Source: Bacteroidetes bacterium 2013_40CM_41_45
GTDB taxonomy: Bacteria; Bacteroidota; Bacteroidia; AKYH767-A; 2013-40CM-41-45
DNA length: 64,000 nt
Direction of reading: 5' to 3'
Assembly (NCBI GenBank): GCA_002215675.1
Contig: NGFH01000005.1
Span: 186,001-250,000 of the forward strand
Part shown: positions 26,245-33,710 of the stretch, in pieces
Numbering within the stretch: position 1 is the stretch's first letter
Layout: every line of letters starts with the position of its first letter
The notes under the pieces: generated by a model
Told to the model about the DNA's origin: nothing
The model's input: the letters and a program-made list of their open reading frames with translations, nothing else
Database searches by the model: none
Translations under genes and position numbers: made by a program

Positions 26245-26730
26245 ATGACTGTTTCAGAATTCAACGCATGCGTGGATGAACACTCTGACGGGCTTTATCG
26301 CTTCATCTTAAAAAACATAAAAGATGAAGATAAGGCGCGCGATGTGGTGCAGGATGCCTATGAAAAGATGTGGAAAAAGGTGGACGATATTCAGGCGGGC
26401 AAAGCAAAATCATATCTCTTTACAACAGCATATCACTGCATGATTGATGGTATCAGGAAATACAAAAGAGAGCAGCCGTTTGATATTGAGAATGATGATA
26501 TCCCTCACGACAGCAACCATTATACAGGCGCAAAGGAAATCGTCAGCAAGGCAGTGCAGCAGCTTCCTGCAGTGCAGCGTTCCGTCCTTATGCTGCGCGA
26601 CTATGAAGGATATTCTTACAAAGAAATAAGCGAGATTACATCTCTTACCGAAGCGAAAGTGAAAGTGTATATCTACCGCGCCAGGATGTTTCTGAAAAAT
26701 TATATCGGCAGCCCGGAAAAAATTATTTAA
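26245..26730 (+). CDS. RNA polymerase ECF-type sigma-70 factor
   Basis: This 161-residue sigma factor has region 2 at ~15-80 (DEDKARDVVQDAYEKMWKK, then KSYLFTTAYHCMIDGIRKYK) and region 4 at ~105-155 (LPAVQRSVLMLRDYEGYSYK, EISEITSLTEAKVKVYIYRA). It is followed 2 bp later by a single-pass membrane protein, the expected anti-sigma factor. A TGTAAC-N17-CGTC element lies upstream of this gene and also upstream of the DUF2807 gene 1.2 kb downstream, suggesting autoregulation and a shared regulon. Confidence 0.93.
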   Translation: MTVSEFNACVDEHSDGLYRFILKNIKDEDKARDVVQDAYEKMWKKVDDIQAGKAKSYLFTTAYHCMIDGIRKYKREQPFDIENDDIPHDSNHYTGAKEIVSKAVQQLPAVQRSVLMLRDYEGYSYKEISEITSLTEAKVKVYIYRARMFLKNYIGSPEKII

Positions 26731-26732
26731 AA

Positions 26733-27743
26733 ATGCAAATCAACCGTCAGAATTACGAAGCATTTTTCCTTGACCATATTGAGGGGCGGCTTTCTCATGA
26801 GGAAGAAATGGAGCTAAAGAAATTTTTGTCTGCGAATCCTGACCTTGCCATTGAACTGGACGAGTATGAACTCATCTCTCTTGACAATAAAGAAAAAATT
26901 ATTTTCAAAGATAAATCAGCTGTAAAAAAATCCGCTGATGAACTAACTCCGGTCACCCGGCTTATTGCTTTAATGGAAGGAGATTTGACTTCGCAAGAAT
27001 CTGCTTCACTGAAAAAGAAAATTGAATCGGATGAATATTTACGTGGGCAGTCAGAACTGTTGCTGAAAACAAAATTAGTTCCCGATTTGAATATTCGCTT
27101 CCCTTACAAAAACAAGCTCAAGCGCAAAGGCAACGTAGTGTACATGTGGCGCTATGCCGCTGTTGCAGCATGTCTCATTATCGGTTTAACAATTGTCTTT
27201 AGAAACGTTCCGGATAAAAAACAAAATGAAACTGTTGCTCAAAAAAATATGCCCGCGTTGCCTTCAACAACTCTTCCTTCCGATGTTAATGTAAATCAGA
27301 AAGCCAACGTGCTGGCAGAAAGCAAAAAACCCGTATTACAATCCTTATCAAAAAAATTAAATCGGGAAGAGAAAATTCAAAAAGAAAAAGTTACAGAGCA
27401 GGTTGCTTCTGTGCCCTTGCTTGCTGTGAATGAAATTAAATTACCAGCTAAAGATGTTTCACTCTCAGAACAAGTTGGAGTAAAGGAAAATATTCAATCC
27501 AATTCAATTTCAGAAAATACTTTTGGCATTAGTGATGTATTTAGCGAAGATGAATTGAAAGAGTTGCAAGATATGAGCAAGACCTCAGAATCATCCACGG
27601 TGAAGCAGCTTGCCAAGGCAGGCATGAATCGCCTGGGAGAATTGACAGGAGTAAAAGTGCTGCTTCCCGACAAAGAAAAACAGCAGGATGTTTTTGCATT
27701 TTCAGTCGGCAATTTTGAAGTCCGGCACGTTTCAGGAAAATAA
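26733..27743 (+). CDS. Probable membrane anti-sigma factor
   Basis: This 336-residue protein is acidic and helical at the N-terminus (MQINRQNYEAFFLDHIEGRL, SHEEEMELKKFLSANPDL), like Bacteroidota anti-sigma/zinc-finger-less sigma-binding domains. One transmembrane helix lies at ~138-157 (WRYAAVAACLIIGLTIVF), followed by a charged extracytoplasmic domain of ~175 residues with no named fold (DVFSEDELKELQDM, KQLAKAGMNRLGELTGVKVL). It starts 2 bp after the sigma gene. I infer that it holds the sigma factor at the membrane. No catalytic or metal site is visible. Confidence 0.75.
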   Translation: MQINRQNYEAFFLDHIEGRLSHEEEMELKKFLSANPDLAIELDEYELISLDNKEKIIFKDKSAVKKSADELTPVTRLIALMEGDLTSQESASLKKKIESDEYLRGQSELLLKTKLVPDLNIRFPYKNKLKRKGNVVYMWRYAAVAACLIIGLTIVFRNVPDKKQNETVAQKNMPALPSTTLPSDVNVNQKANVLAESKKPVLQSLSKKLNREEKIQKEKVTEQVASVPLLAVNEIKLPAKDVSLSEQVGVKENIQSNSISENTFGISDVFSEDELKELQDMSKTSESSTVKQLAKAGMNRLGELTGVKVLLPDKEKQQDVFAFSVGNFEVRHVSGK

Positions 27744-27761
27744 TTTTTCGCAGCATATTTT

Positions 27762-27855
27762 ACCCCTGACCCCTAAAAGGGGGACATGCTAATTAAGTTT
27801 GTATTAAGAAGAAGCCTTAGATAATGCTAAGTCCCCTTTAGGGGATTTAGGGGTT
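27762..27855. repeat. Inverted repeat of the CCCCTAAAGGGG family, copy 2
   Basis: Left arm 27762-27785 (ACCCCTGACCCCTAAAAGGG, GGAC) and right arm 27831-27855 (GTCCCCTTTAGGGGATTTAG, GGGTT) enclose a 45-bp AT-rich spacer. This is the layout of a miniature inverted-repeat element or a large bidirectional terminator. Confidence 0.75.
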
Positions 27856-27908
27856 CTCTTTGAAACTCTGTTACCTCTGGCGCTCTGTGTTAAAATTTTT
27901 CTTCTGTC

Positions 27909-27941
27909 TGTAACAAACCCTGTTACCTAGCCGTCCCATTA
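27909..27941 (+). promoter_or_regulatory. ECF-type promoter motif upstream of the DUF2807 gene
   Basis: TGTAAC (27909-27914), 17-bp spacer, CGTCCCATTA (27932-27941), 16 bp before the ATG. Beyond the core blocks, the spacer shares CTG.TA.C.AGC with the copy before the sigma gene at the same positions. Confidence 0.65.
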
Positions 27942-27957
27942 TTAAAAGCAAAACTTT

Positions 27958-29448
27958 ATGTACAAAAAAATAACCGCGTTATCTTTTCTCACTGCAACCT
28001 TATGCCCGCTCATTGCCTTTTCGCAAGGCACCGGTGTAAAACAATTGTCTCCGTTTACTTCCGTCAACATTACCGGCAGGGGAAAAGTAATTGTGACACA
28101 AGATGCTAATCACACTTTAAGAACCGAACCTGCTGATAAGGGTGAAAAGATAAGTGCAACCGTCTCGGGCAATACACTTTCTATAGATGCTCCATCAGAT
28201 GCTACAGTTTATATTTCGATGAAAGAAATAGAAGAGCTTTCCGTAAGCGGATGGGGAAGCATCATGAGCGAATCGCCCATAAAATCTGAAAACCTCCGGC
28301 TTACGATTGGCGGCAGCGGCAAGATTGAAATTAAAGACGCGGATGTAAAAAAATTAACTGCTGATATCAGCGGCCTTGGCAAGATTACCGTTTCCGGTAA
28401 AGCAGAAACTACAGAAATCAATATTCCGGGTTCGGGTAAAATAGATGCGGCAGGATTGAAAACTGCAACCTGCAATGCAACTATTTCCGGTGTCGGCAAA
28501 TGCACGGTTGATGTTACCGATAACCTTAATGTTTCTATCAGCGGCAGCGGCAGCGTTAATTATGTTAATCCTCCCAAAAACATTTCCAAAAGTATAAGCG
28601 GTATAGGCAAGGTTCGCGAATCGCGCGACGGCAGCGATACAACTTCCTTACGTTTCGGCAATAAGAAAATAACCATCTCTGATGAAGACGGGGAAGATCA
28701 AGACAAGGAGATAGAGCATGAGAAAGATTGGGAACAGAAATGGGATAAATGGGGTGACAAGTGGGAAGGGAAATGGGGTGACAATTTTCCTTTTAATGAA
28801 AAGAAGAAAAAAGATTCCGGCAGAAATAAACCGTCATGGCCCGGCATTGAACTTGGCATTAACGGATATATGGATGCCGATAACTCTACTACTCTTCCGC
28901 AGGGGCTCAATTATCTTGACCTTGACTACGGAAAATCCTTTGCATTTTCCCTAAACGTTGTTGACTTCAGAAAAAAATTCTTCTCGCGGCATTTATTTCT
29001 TCACACCGGTTTAGGCCTTACGTGGAATAACTACCGCTTCAGCAATAACATTACGTTGAATCCGAATTCTTCCTCAGTTCTTGCAAACAACGACAGCGTA
29101 AGCTATTCCAAAAATAAACTTACGGCAAGTTATCTTATCGCTCCTGCCATGGCAGAAGTTTTCTTCGGCAACAACCGCTACAGATCATTTCATATTTCCG
29201 GGGGAATATTACTGGGGTATAAGCTCGGCTCGCACACCAAGCAGAAATATGAATCGGAAGGCAAAACGGTGAAGACAAAAGTATATGACGATTTCAACCT
29301 GAATCCGTTTCGCGCATCGGTGCGTGTAAGCGCAGGATACGGCAGGGTAACCATTTTTGCAGAGCAGGCATTAACCACTTTGTTTCAAAAAGATAAAGGA
29401 CCTATACTGTATCCGTTTACGGTGGGGATTGGGATAGCTTCTTTCTGA
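27958..29448 (+). CDS. DUF2807 (GIN) head domain fused to an outer-membrane beta-barrel
   Basis: This 496-residue protein has a signal peptide (MYKKITALSFLTATLCPLIA). Residues ~30-225 form a right-handed beta-helix-like DUF2807/GIN domain with repeated GSGKIE, GLGKITVSG and SGSGSVNY turns. A highly charged Trp/Lys/Asp linker follows (~235-285, with KDWEQKWDKWGDKWEGKWGD). The C-terminal ~200 residues show alternating strands of an outer-membrane barrel (LFLHTGLGLTWNNYRFS, SVRVSAGYGRVTIFAEQAL) and end in a hydrophobic residue. It is a probable surface or periplasmic adhesin-like envelope protein, likely under control of the ECF sigma factor encoded upstream. Confidence 0.8.
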   Translation: MYKKITALSFLTATLCPLIAFSQGTGVKQLSPFTSVNITGRGKVIVTQDANHTLRTEPADKGEKISATVSGNTLSIDAPSDATVYISMKEIEELSVSGWGSIMSESPIKSENLRLTIGGSGKIEIKDADVKKLTADISGLGKITVSGKAETTEINIPGSGKIDAAGLKTATCNATISGVGKCTVDVTDNLNVSISGSGSVNYVNPPKNISKSISGIGKVRESRDGSDTTSLRFGNKKITISDEDGEDQDKEIEHEKDWEQKWDKWGDKWEGKWGDNFPFNEKKKKDSGRNKPSWPGIELGINGYMDADNSTTLPQGLNYLDLDYGKSFAFSLNVVDFRKKFFSRHLFLHTGLGLTWNNYRFSNNITLNPNSSSVLANNDSVSYSKNKLTASYLIAPAMAEVFFGNNRYRSFHISGGILLGYKLGSHTKQKYESEGKTVKTKVYDDFNLNPFRASVRVSAGYGRVTIFAEQALTTLFQKDKGPILYPFTVGIGIASF

Positions 29449-29481
29449 TACGAGCTTGCTGTTTCTTCCCATAGAAGCAGG

Positions 29482-29519
29482 ATCCGGGTAACGACAGGTA
29501 ACGTTCCCGGATTTTTTTT
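29482..29519 (+). terminator. Rho-independent terminator after the DUF2807 gene
   Basis: ATCCGGG and CCCGGAT arms, with an inner GTAACG/GTAACGTT region, are followed by eight T residues. It lies ~35 bp past the stop codon. Confidence 0.85.
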
Positions 29520-29572
29520 GTTTTCACTTTACAGATTAAGAGTATTTTTATCACCGAATAATTTTTTATTTT

Positions 29573-31117
29573 ATGAAAGATAAAATACAGGAACTGGGCA
29601 AGAAACGCGAGGAAGGACTTCAGGGTGGAGGAAAAAAGCGAATTGAGCAGCAGCATAAAAAAGGAAAGCTCACAGCGCGAGAGCGCATTCAATTGTTGGT
29701 GGACGAAGGAATTTTCGAAGAGATAGGAATGCTGGTAACGCACCGCTCTGTTGACTTCGGGTTGGACAAAGAAAAATATGCCGGTGACGGAGTGGTTACC
29801 GGCTTCGGGAAAATCAACGGGCGGCTGGTTTATATTTTCTCACAGGACTTTACCGTGTTTGGCGGTTCACTATCCGAAACGCACGCTGAAAAAATCTGCC
29901 GTATCATGGATTTGGCCATGCAGAATGGGGCGCCACTCATCGGCCTGAATGATTCCGGAGGTGCGCGTATACAGGAAGGCGTGGTTTCTTTGGGTGGTTA
30001 TGCTGATATTTTTTACCGTAACACGCTGGCGTCAGGAGTTATTCCACAAATCTCCGCGGTCATGGGACCCTGTGCAGGCGGTGCCGTCTATTCCCCTGCT
30101 ATCACAGATTTTATATTGATGGTTGAAAATACTTCTTACATGTTTGTAACGGGACCTAATGTTGTAAAGACGGTAACCCATGAAGAAGTTACGAGCGAAG
30201 AACTTGGAGGCGCATCCGTTCACTCGGCAAAAAGCGGGGTGGCGCATTTCTCCTGTGCGAATGAAGTCGAGTGTCTCAACAACATTAAAAAACTTCTCTC
30301 TTATATTCCCCAGAACTGTGAAGATGACACTCCCCTTCTCCAAACCTCAAACCTCAAACCTCAAACCTCAAACAATTTAGATAATATCATCCCCGACAAT
30401 CCTAATCAGCCTTATGATATCCGTGAAGTAATCACTAACGTGATTGATGCTGATAGTTTTTTTGAAGTGCATAAAAATTTTGCAGAGAATATTGTTGTGG
30501 GATTTGCACGGCTTGGGGGAAGAAGCATTGGCATTGTTGCTAACCAGCCGGCTCATCTTGCCGGTGTGCTCGATATACATGCTTCCACCAAAGCGGCGCG
30601 CTTTGTGCGCTTCTGCGATTGCTTTAATATTCCTCTGCTGGTGTTTGAAGATGTTCCCGGTTTTCTTCCCGGCACAGACCAGGAATGGAATGCTATCATT
30701 ACCAACGGAGCAAAGTTATTATATGCTTTCAGCGAGGCGACTGTTCCGCGCATCACGGTGATTACCCGCAAGGCATACGGTGGAGCGTATGATGTGATGA
30801 ACTCAAAACATATCGGTGCCGACATGAACTACGCCTGGCCTTCAGCAGAAATTGCGGTGATGGGAGCAAAAGGTGCGGCAGAAATTATTTTCAAAAAAGA
30901 AATTGCCGAGGCAAAAGTTCCTGAAGCGAAATGGAAAGAAAAAGAAAGTGAATACCAGGAAATGTTCGGCAATCCGTATCGTGCGGCTGAGCGGGGATTT
31001 ATTGATGAAGTGATTGAACCCTCACAAACACGACAGAAACTGATTAGCGCATTCGCCATGCTGGAAAATAAAGTGGCTAAGCTCCCGAGGAAGAAGCACG
31101 GGAATATTCCATTATAA
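29573..31117 (+). CDS. Acyl-CoA carboxylase beta subunit (propionyl-CoA carboxylase type)
   Basis: This 514-residue carboxyltransferase moves CO2 from carboxybiotin to an acyl-CoA, most likely propionyl-CoA. It has the two crotonase-like halves of the family: N-terminal [36 protein letters not shown] and [12 protein letters not shown], and C-terminal [31 protein letters not shown] and [14 protein letters not shown]. Residues ~257-267 ([11 protein letters not shown]) are encoded by 4.7 tandem copies of CAAACCT and fall between the two halves, in a linker that usually varies. The reading frame is intact at this copy number. No biotin-carrier or biotin carboxylase gene lies next to it. Confidence 0.95.
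   Translation: MKDKIQELGKKREEGLQGGGKKRIEQQHKKGKLTARERIQLLVDEGIFEEIGMLVTHRSVDFGLDKEKYAGDGVVTGFGKINGRLVYIFSQDFTVFGGSLSETHAEKICRIMDLAMQNGAPLIGLNDSGGARIQEGVVSLGGYADIFYRNTLASGVIPQISAVMGPCAGGAVYSPAITDFILMVENTSYMFVTGPNVVKTVTHEEVTSEELGGASVHSAKSGVAHFSCANEVECLNNIKKLLSYIPQNCEDDTPLLQTSNLKPQTSNNLDNIIPDNPNQPYDIREVITNVIDADSFFEVHKNFAENIVVGFARLGGRSIGIVANQPAHLAGVLDIHASTKAARFVRFCDCFNIPLLVFEDVPGFLPGTDQEWNAIITNGAKLLYAFSEATVPRITVITRKAYGGAYDVMNSKHIGADMNYAWPSAEIAVMGAKGAAEIIFKKEIAEAKVPEAKWKEKESEYQEMFGNPYRAAERGFIDEVIEPSQTRQKLISAFAMLENKVAKLPRKKHGNIPL
30341..30373 (+). repeat. Intragenic CAAACCT heptad tandem repeat (4.7 copies)
   Basis: Four exact CAAACCT units plus CAAAC, lying in frame in the carboxylase gene. Seven is not a multiple of three, so any change of one unit would shift the frame of the second half of the protein. 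Related TTTAGAG-type heptads occur upstream of other genes in the window. Confidence 0.9.
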
Positions 31118-31239
31118 AACCAGAAATTGGCTGTACGGAAAATGGAAATTGGTAATGGAAAACAGAAATCAGAAATTTTCTAATCTCAACTTTCAATTAC
31201 TATTTTCAAATTTCAACATAACAATTTTCAATTTCCAGG

Positions 31240-32451
31240 TTATTCCCTGATAAATCTTCCGGCCAAGTTTCCGGCCGAAGTTTTTATTCTAACGAAATAC
31301 ATTCCGCTTGCAAGTGATGAAACGTCTATCGCTTCATTATTCCTGAAAATTTTTCCCATCACTTCCTGTCCGTTGAGATTTAAAATAGCAAGCCGGCTGT
31401 CATTTGAAACGACAGGGGTATAAATTGTAATTGAACGCGAAGCAACCGCCGGAAAAATCGATAACATATTTATAGATTGTTTTTGATTTCCTGCGGATGT
31501 AATGATGCTGCTCGGTGTATATTCCCATAAGTCGTTAAGAGGAGAAAATGAAATATCATTTCCGCAGCTTATGTATCCTTTATTCCCAATAGCAAATCCC
31601 ACGGAGTTGCTCCTGGCGGGCCCGGTTAATGTTGTCATGGTGTTCCAGGTATCGGTGAGCGTATCGTATTCAAGAACCCGGCCTGAAGTATTTACGTTAA
31701 CGTATCCGGTGCAGATGTATCCTTCCCCACCAATGGAAAAACCACAGGCATCGCTGGTTCCCAGCCCACCGACATTGGCCTTCTGTGCCCACGTATTGCT
31801 CTGCGGGTCGTATTGCCAGAAATCATTTACCCCGCTTCCGCTATACCCCGTACCGATATATCCCTTATTGCCGATACTGAAACCAACCGCGCTGCTTCGC
31901 GGAAACCCCGGAACATCGGCACGCTGAAGCCATGAATCCGTTACAGGATTATATTCCCAGAAATCATTGAAGTTAATTGAAGAAGCATCGTAACCTGTTC
32001 CGAAATATCCTTTTCCATTGATGGAAAAAGCAACGGCATAATCGCGCCCTGCGCACGGGCAGGAAGTTTTCTGTGTCCAGGTATTAAGCACAGCATCGTA
32101 TTCCCAAAGCTCACTTACCACTGCAGGAGACGAATTAGCACCGCCTACCACGTATCCTTTGGTTCCTATGGAAAAGGCGCTGGCACCGGAAAGACCAAGG
32201 CCGGGAAAACTTGTCATTGCTGTCCAACTATCAGTAGCAGGACTATATTTCCAGAAATCGGTTTGCTGGGAAGGAGACTGGCTGAAATTATATCCCAGCC
32301 CAACGTAAGCAACCGAATCAATAGAAAAGGCAACCAAAGCTGCGCGCTGAATACCGGTAAGGTTTGCCTTTTGCGTCCAGGTATTCTGTGCTGAAGTTTG
32401 CAAGGTAATTACAGAGCAAAGCAACAGCGCTAATAGTAATTTTATTCTCAT
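31240..32451 (-). CDS. Kelch/galactose-oxidase-like beta-propeller protein, T9SS cargo
   Basis: This 403-residue secreted protein has a signal peptide (MRIKLLLALLLCSVITLQTSA) and about six to seven kelch-like repeats of ~48 residues with a recurring FSIGxKGYIGTGY and W.YDP.TDTW pattern, forming a beta-propeller. The C-terminal ~80 residues (LSIFPAVASRSITIYTPVV to the final RFIRE) are a T9SS type A sorting domain. Proline is altered in the usual YPNP motif (IFPAVAS). It is probably a surface or extracellular carbohydrate- or protein-binding module. The gap to the convergent carboxylase gene (31118-31239) is an A/T-rich degenerate inverted repeat (GGAAATTG/CAATTTCC) and may terminate both genes. 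Confidence 0.85.
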   Translation of the reverse strand: MRIKLLLALLLCSVITLQTSAQNTWTQKANLTGIQRAALVAFSIDSVAYVGLGYNFSQSPSQQTDFWKYSPATDSWTAMTSFPGLGLSGASAFSIGTKGYVVGGANSSPAVVSELWEYDAVLNTWTQKTSCPCAGRDYAVAFSINGKGYFGTGYDASSINFNDFWEYNPVTDSWLQRADVPGFPRSSAVGFSIGNKGYIGTGYSGSGVNDFWQYDPQSNTWAQKANVGGLGTSDACGFSIGGEGYICTGYVNVNTSGRVLEYDTLTDTWNTMTTLTGPARSNSVGFAIGNKGYISCGNDISFSPLNDLWEYTPSSIITSAGNQKQSINMLSIFPAVASRSITIYTPVVSNDSRLAILNLNGQEVMGKIFRNNEAIDVSSLASGMYFVRIKTSAGNLAGRFIRE

Positions 32452-32557
32452 GTTGAAATGATTTACGAGGCAAATGTTATTAAAAGTTTTTTAATCCCTA
32501 AATTTTTTAGACGAAATCCGCTATGTTAATCTAATCACCAAAGTGCGTTTTTATTTA

Positions 32558-32565
32558 TACTTTTG
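32558..32565 (+). promoter_or_regulatory. Possible Bacteroidota -7 box
   Basis: TACTTTTG fits the TAnnTTTG -7 consensus of the Bacteroidota primary sigma factor and lies 23 bp before the ATG of the next small gene. No clear -33 TTTG is visible at the right spacing. Confidence 0.35.
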
Positions 32566-32588
32566 ATTCCGTTAAGAAATAGGCAACT

Positions 32589-32858
32589 ATGGACAGGTAT
32601 ATGGTAATTTCAGAACACACGGCAGAAGAATGCCGCATGGCGACAAAACATTTTGCGCAATACCACGCCTCTTTTATGACTCACTTTGAATGGGGATGCC
32701 TCGATAACGACCATCATGCTTATAACATCATCGAGGCGAACAGCCATGAGGAAGCGAAAATGTCAGTGCCGCCGCTTTTCCGCGACAAAACAAAAGTTAT
32801 TAAGCTTACTTATTTTAAACCGAGAGCGTCTGCAGAAAAAATCCACAGAGAGCAATAA
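32589..32858 (+). CDS. Conserved small protein of unknown function
   Basis: This 89-residue soluble protein begins MDRYMVISEHTAEECRMATK and has several His, Cys and Trp residues (HFEWGCLDNDHHAYNIIEA), ending in a strand, KTKVIKLTYFKP. I recall similar short Bacteroidota proteins that look like dimeric alpha-beta barrel (ferredoxin-like) folds, but I cannot name a family. It carries no signal peptide. It has its own -7-like box and faces the convergent thioredoxin-like gene 11 bp away. Confidence 0.65.
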   Translation: MDRYMVISEHTAEECRMATKHFAQYHASFMTHFEWGCLDNDHHAYNIIEANSHEEAKMSVPPLFRDKTKVIKLTYFKPRASAEKIHREQ

Positions 32859-32868
32859 TTTTTTTGCT

Positions 32869-33402
32869 CTATTTTGCGAGTGGTACAGCGTTTATTTCAT
32901 TCGTGTAATCCTGCCACGATTTTGTTTTGTAAATATTATCTCCGTAGTATTTCAGGATAGGCATAATCTGCTCTGCCGTTAAATAGCCGGGAACAGGACT
33001 AAGAACTGAAGCTGTTTCATCCAGGTATACCGAAGTGGGATAAGACATTCTTTGATTCAAAAGTGAAATTGCCATGTCGTTGGCCCTGTTTTCCGGGCGA
33101 TAAATAAAATCGTGGCCCTGGAAATGAATGGTGTCTTTTGTTTCAGCATTAAATTTTACAGAGTGAAAATTTTTATTCATGTAGCTCACCACAGCGCTGT
33201 CTTTAAAAGTAGTCGCATCCATACGCTTGCACCAGCCACACCAGTTGGTGTAAACATCAATGAACATTTTTTTCGGTTCGGTTTTATTTTTCTCAACGGC
33301 TTCTTCGAAAGTGAGCCATTTTATTTCAGCGTCCTGTGAAAAACAAAATGACGGCACTATAAAGCCGGCAGCAAATACAAATGCAAGTATGATTTTATTC
33401 AT
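32869..33402 (-). CDS. Secreted thioredoxin-like protein
   Basis: I place the start at ATG 33400-33402 (MNKIILAFVFAAGFIVPSFC), because a signal peptide begins there. An in-frame ATG 60 bp upstream would put a charged extension in front of it. The 177-residue product has a thioredoxin-fold domain with active site WCGWCK (CxxC) and a cis-proline region near SYPTSVYLDE. It probably acts in the periplasm as a thiol-disulfide reductase/isomerase. It resembles the DUF255/Thioredoxin_7 group found in Bacteroidota. Confidence 0.88.
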   Translation of the reverse strand: MNKIILAFVFAAGFIVPSFCFSQDAEIKWLTFEEAVEKNKTEPKKMFIDVYTNWCGWCKRMDATTFKDSAVVSYMNKNFHSVKFNAETKDTIHFQGHDFIYRPENRANDMAISLLNQRMSYPTSVYLDETASVLSPVPGYLTAEQIMPILKYYGDNIYKTKSWQDYTNEINAVPLAK

Positions 33403-33516
33403 GTAAAGTATTACGTGTGTGTTTAATAATGGTTCAGGAATTTTCCTGCATGATTTTTTCAAATTTCCGATTTTCCAATGTAAAACAGATGAAAGGGAAT
33501 AGAATTGTGAATTTCG

Positions 33517-33536
33517 CCTGCCTGCCGCAGGCAGGG
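33517..33536. repeat. CCTGCCTGC palindrome
   Basis: CCTGCCTGC, a single C, then GCAGGCAGG: a perfect 9-bp inverted repeat, of a type often dispersed in environmental bacterial genomes. It lies in the 308-bp gap upstream of the thioredoxin gene, which holds no gene. Confidence 0.7.
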
Positions 33537-33597
33537 ATTTTAAATTACGGATCGAAAATTATGCATACCCTATATTGATTTTCCCTCGCTTACCTTT

Positions 33598-33643
33598 AAT
33601 TCCCTAAAGAGACCCTCACTCAGGAAAGTCCCTTAGGGGAATT
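33598..33643. repeat. Inverted repeat of the CCCCTAAAGGGG family, copy 3
   Basis: AATTCCCTAAAGAGAC (33598-33613) and GTCCCTTAGGGGAATT (33628-33643) pair around a 14-bp spacer. Related to copies 1 and 2, and lies 68 bp from the POT transporter stop. Confidence 0.7.
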
Positions 33644-33710
33644 AGGGATTATAAATGAAATAAGAAACATTCTGTAATCCGAAATTGACAATCCGCAATC
33701 CATAATGCGT

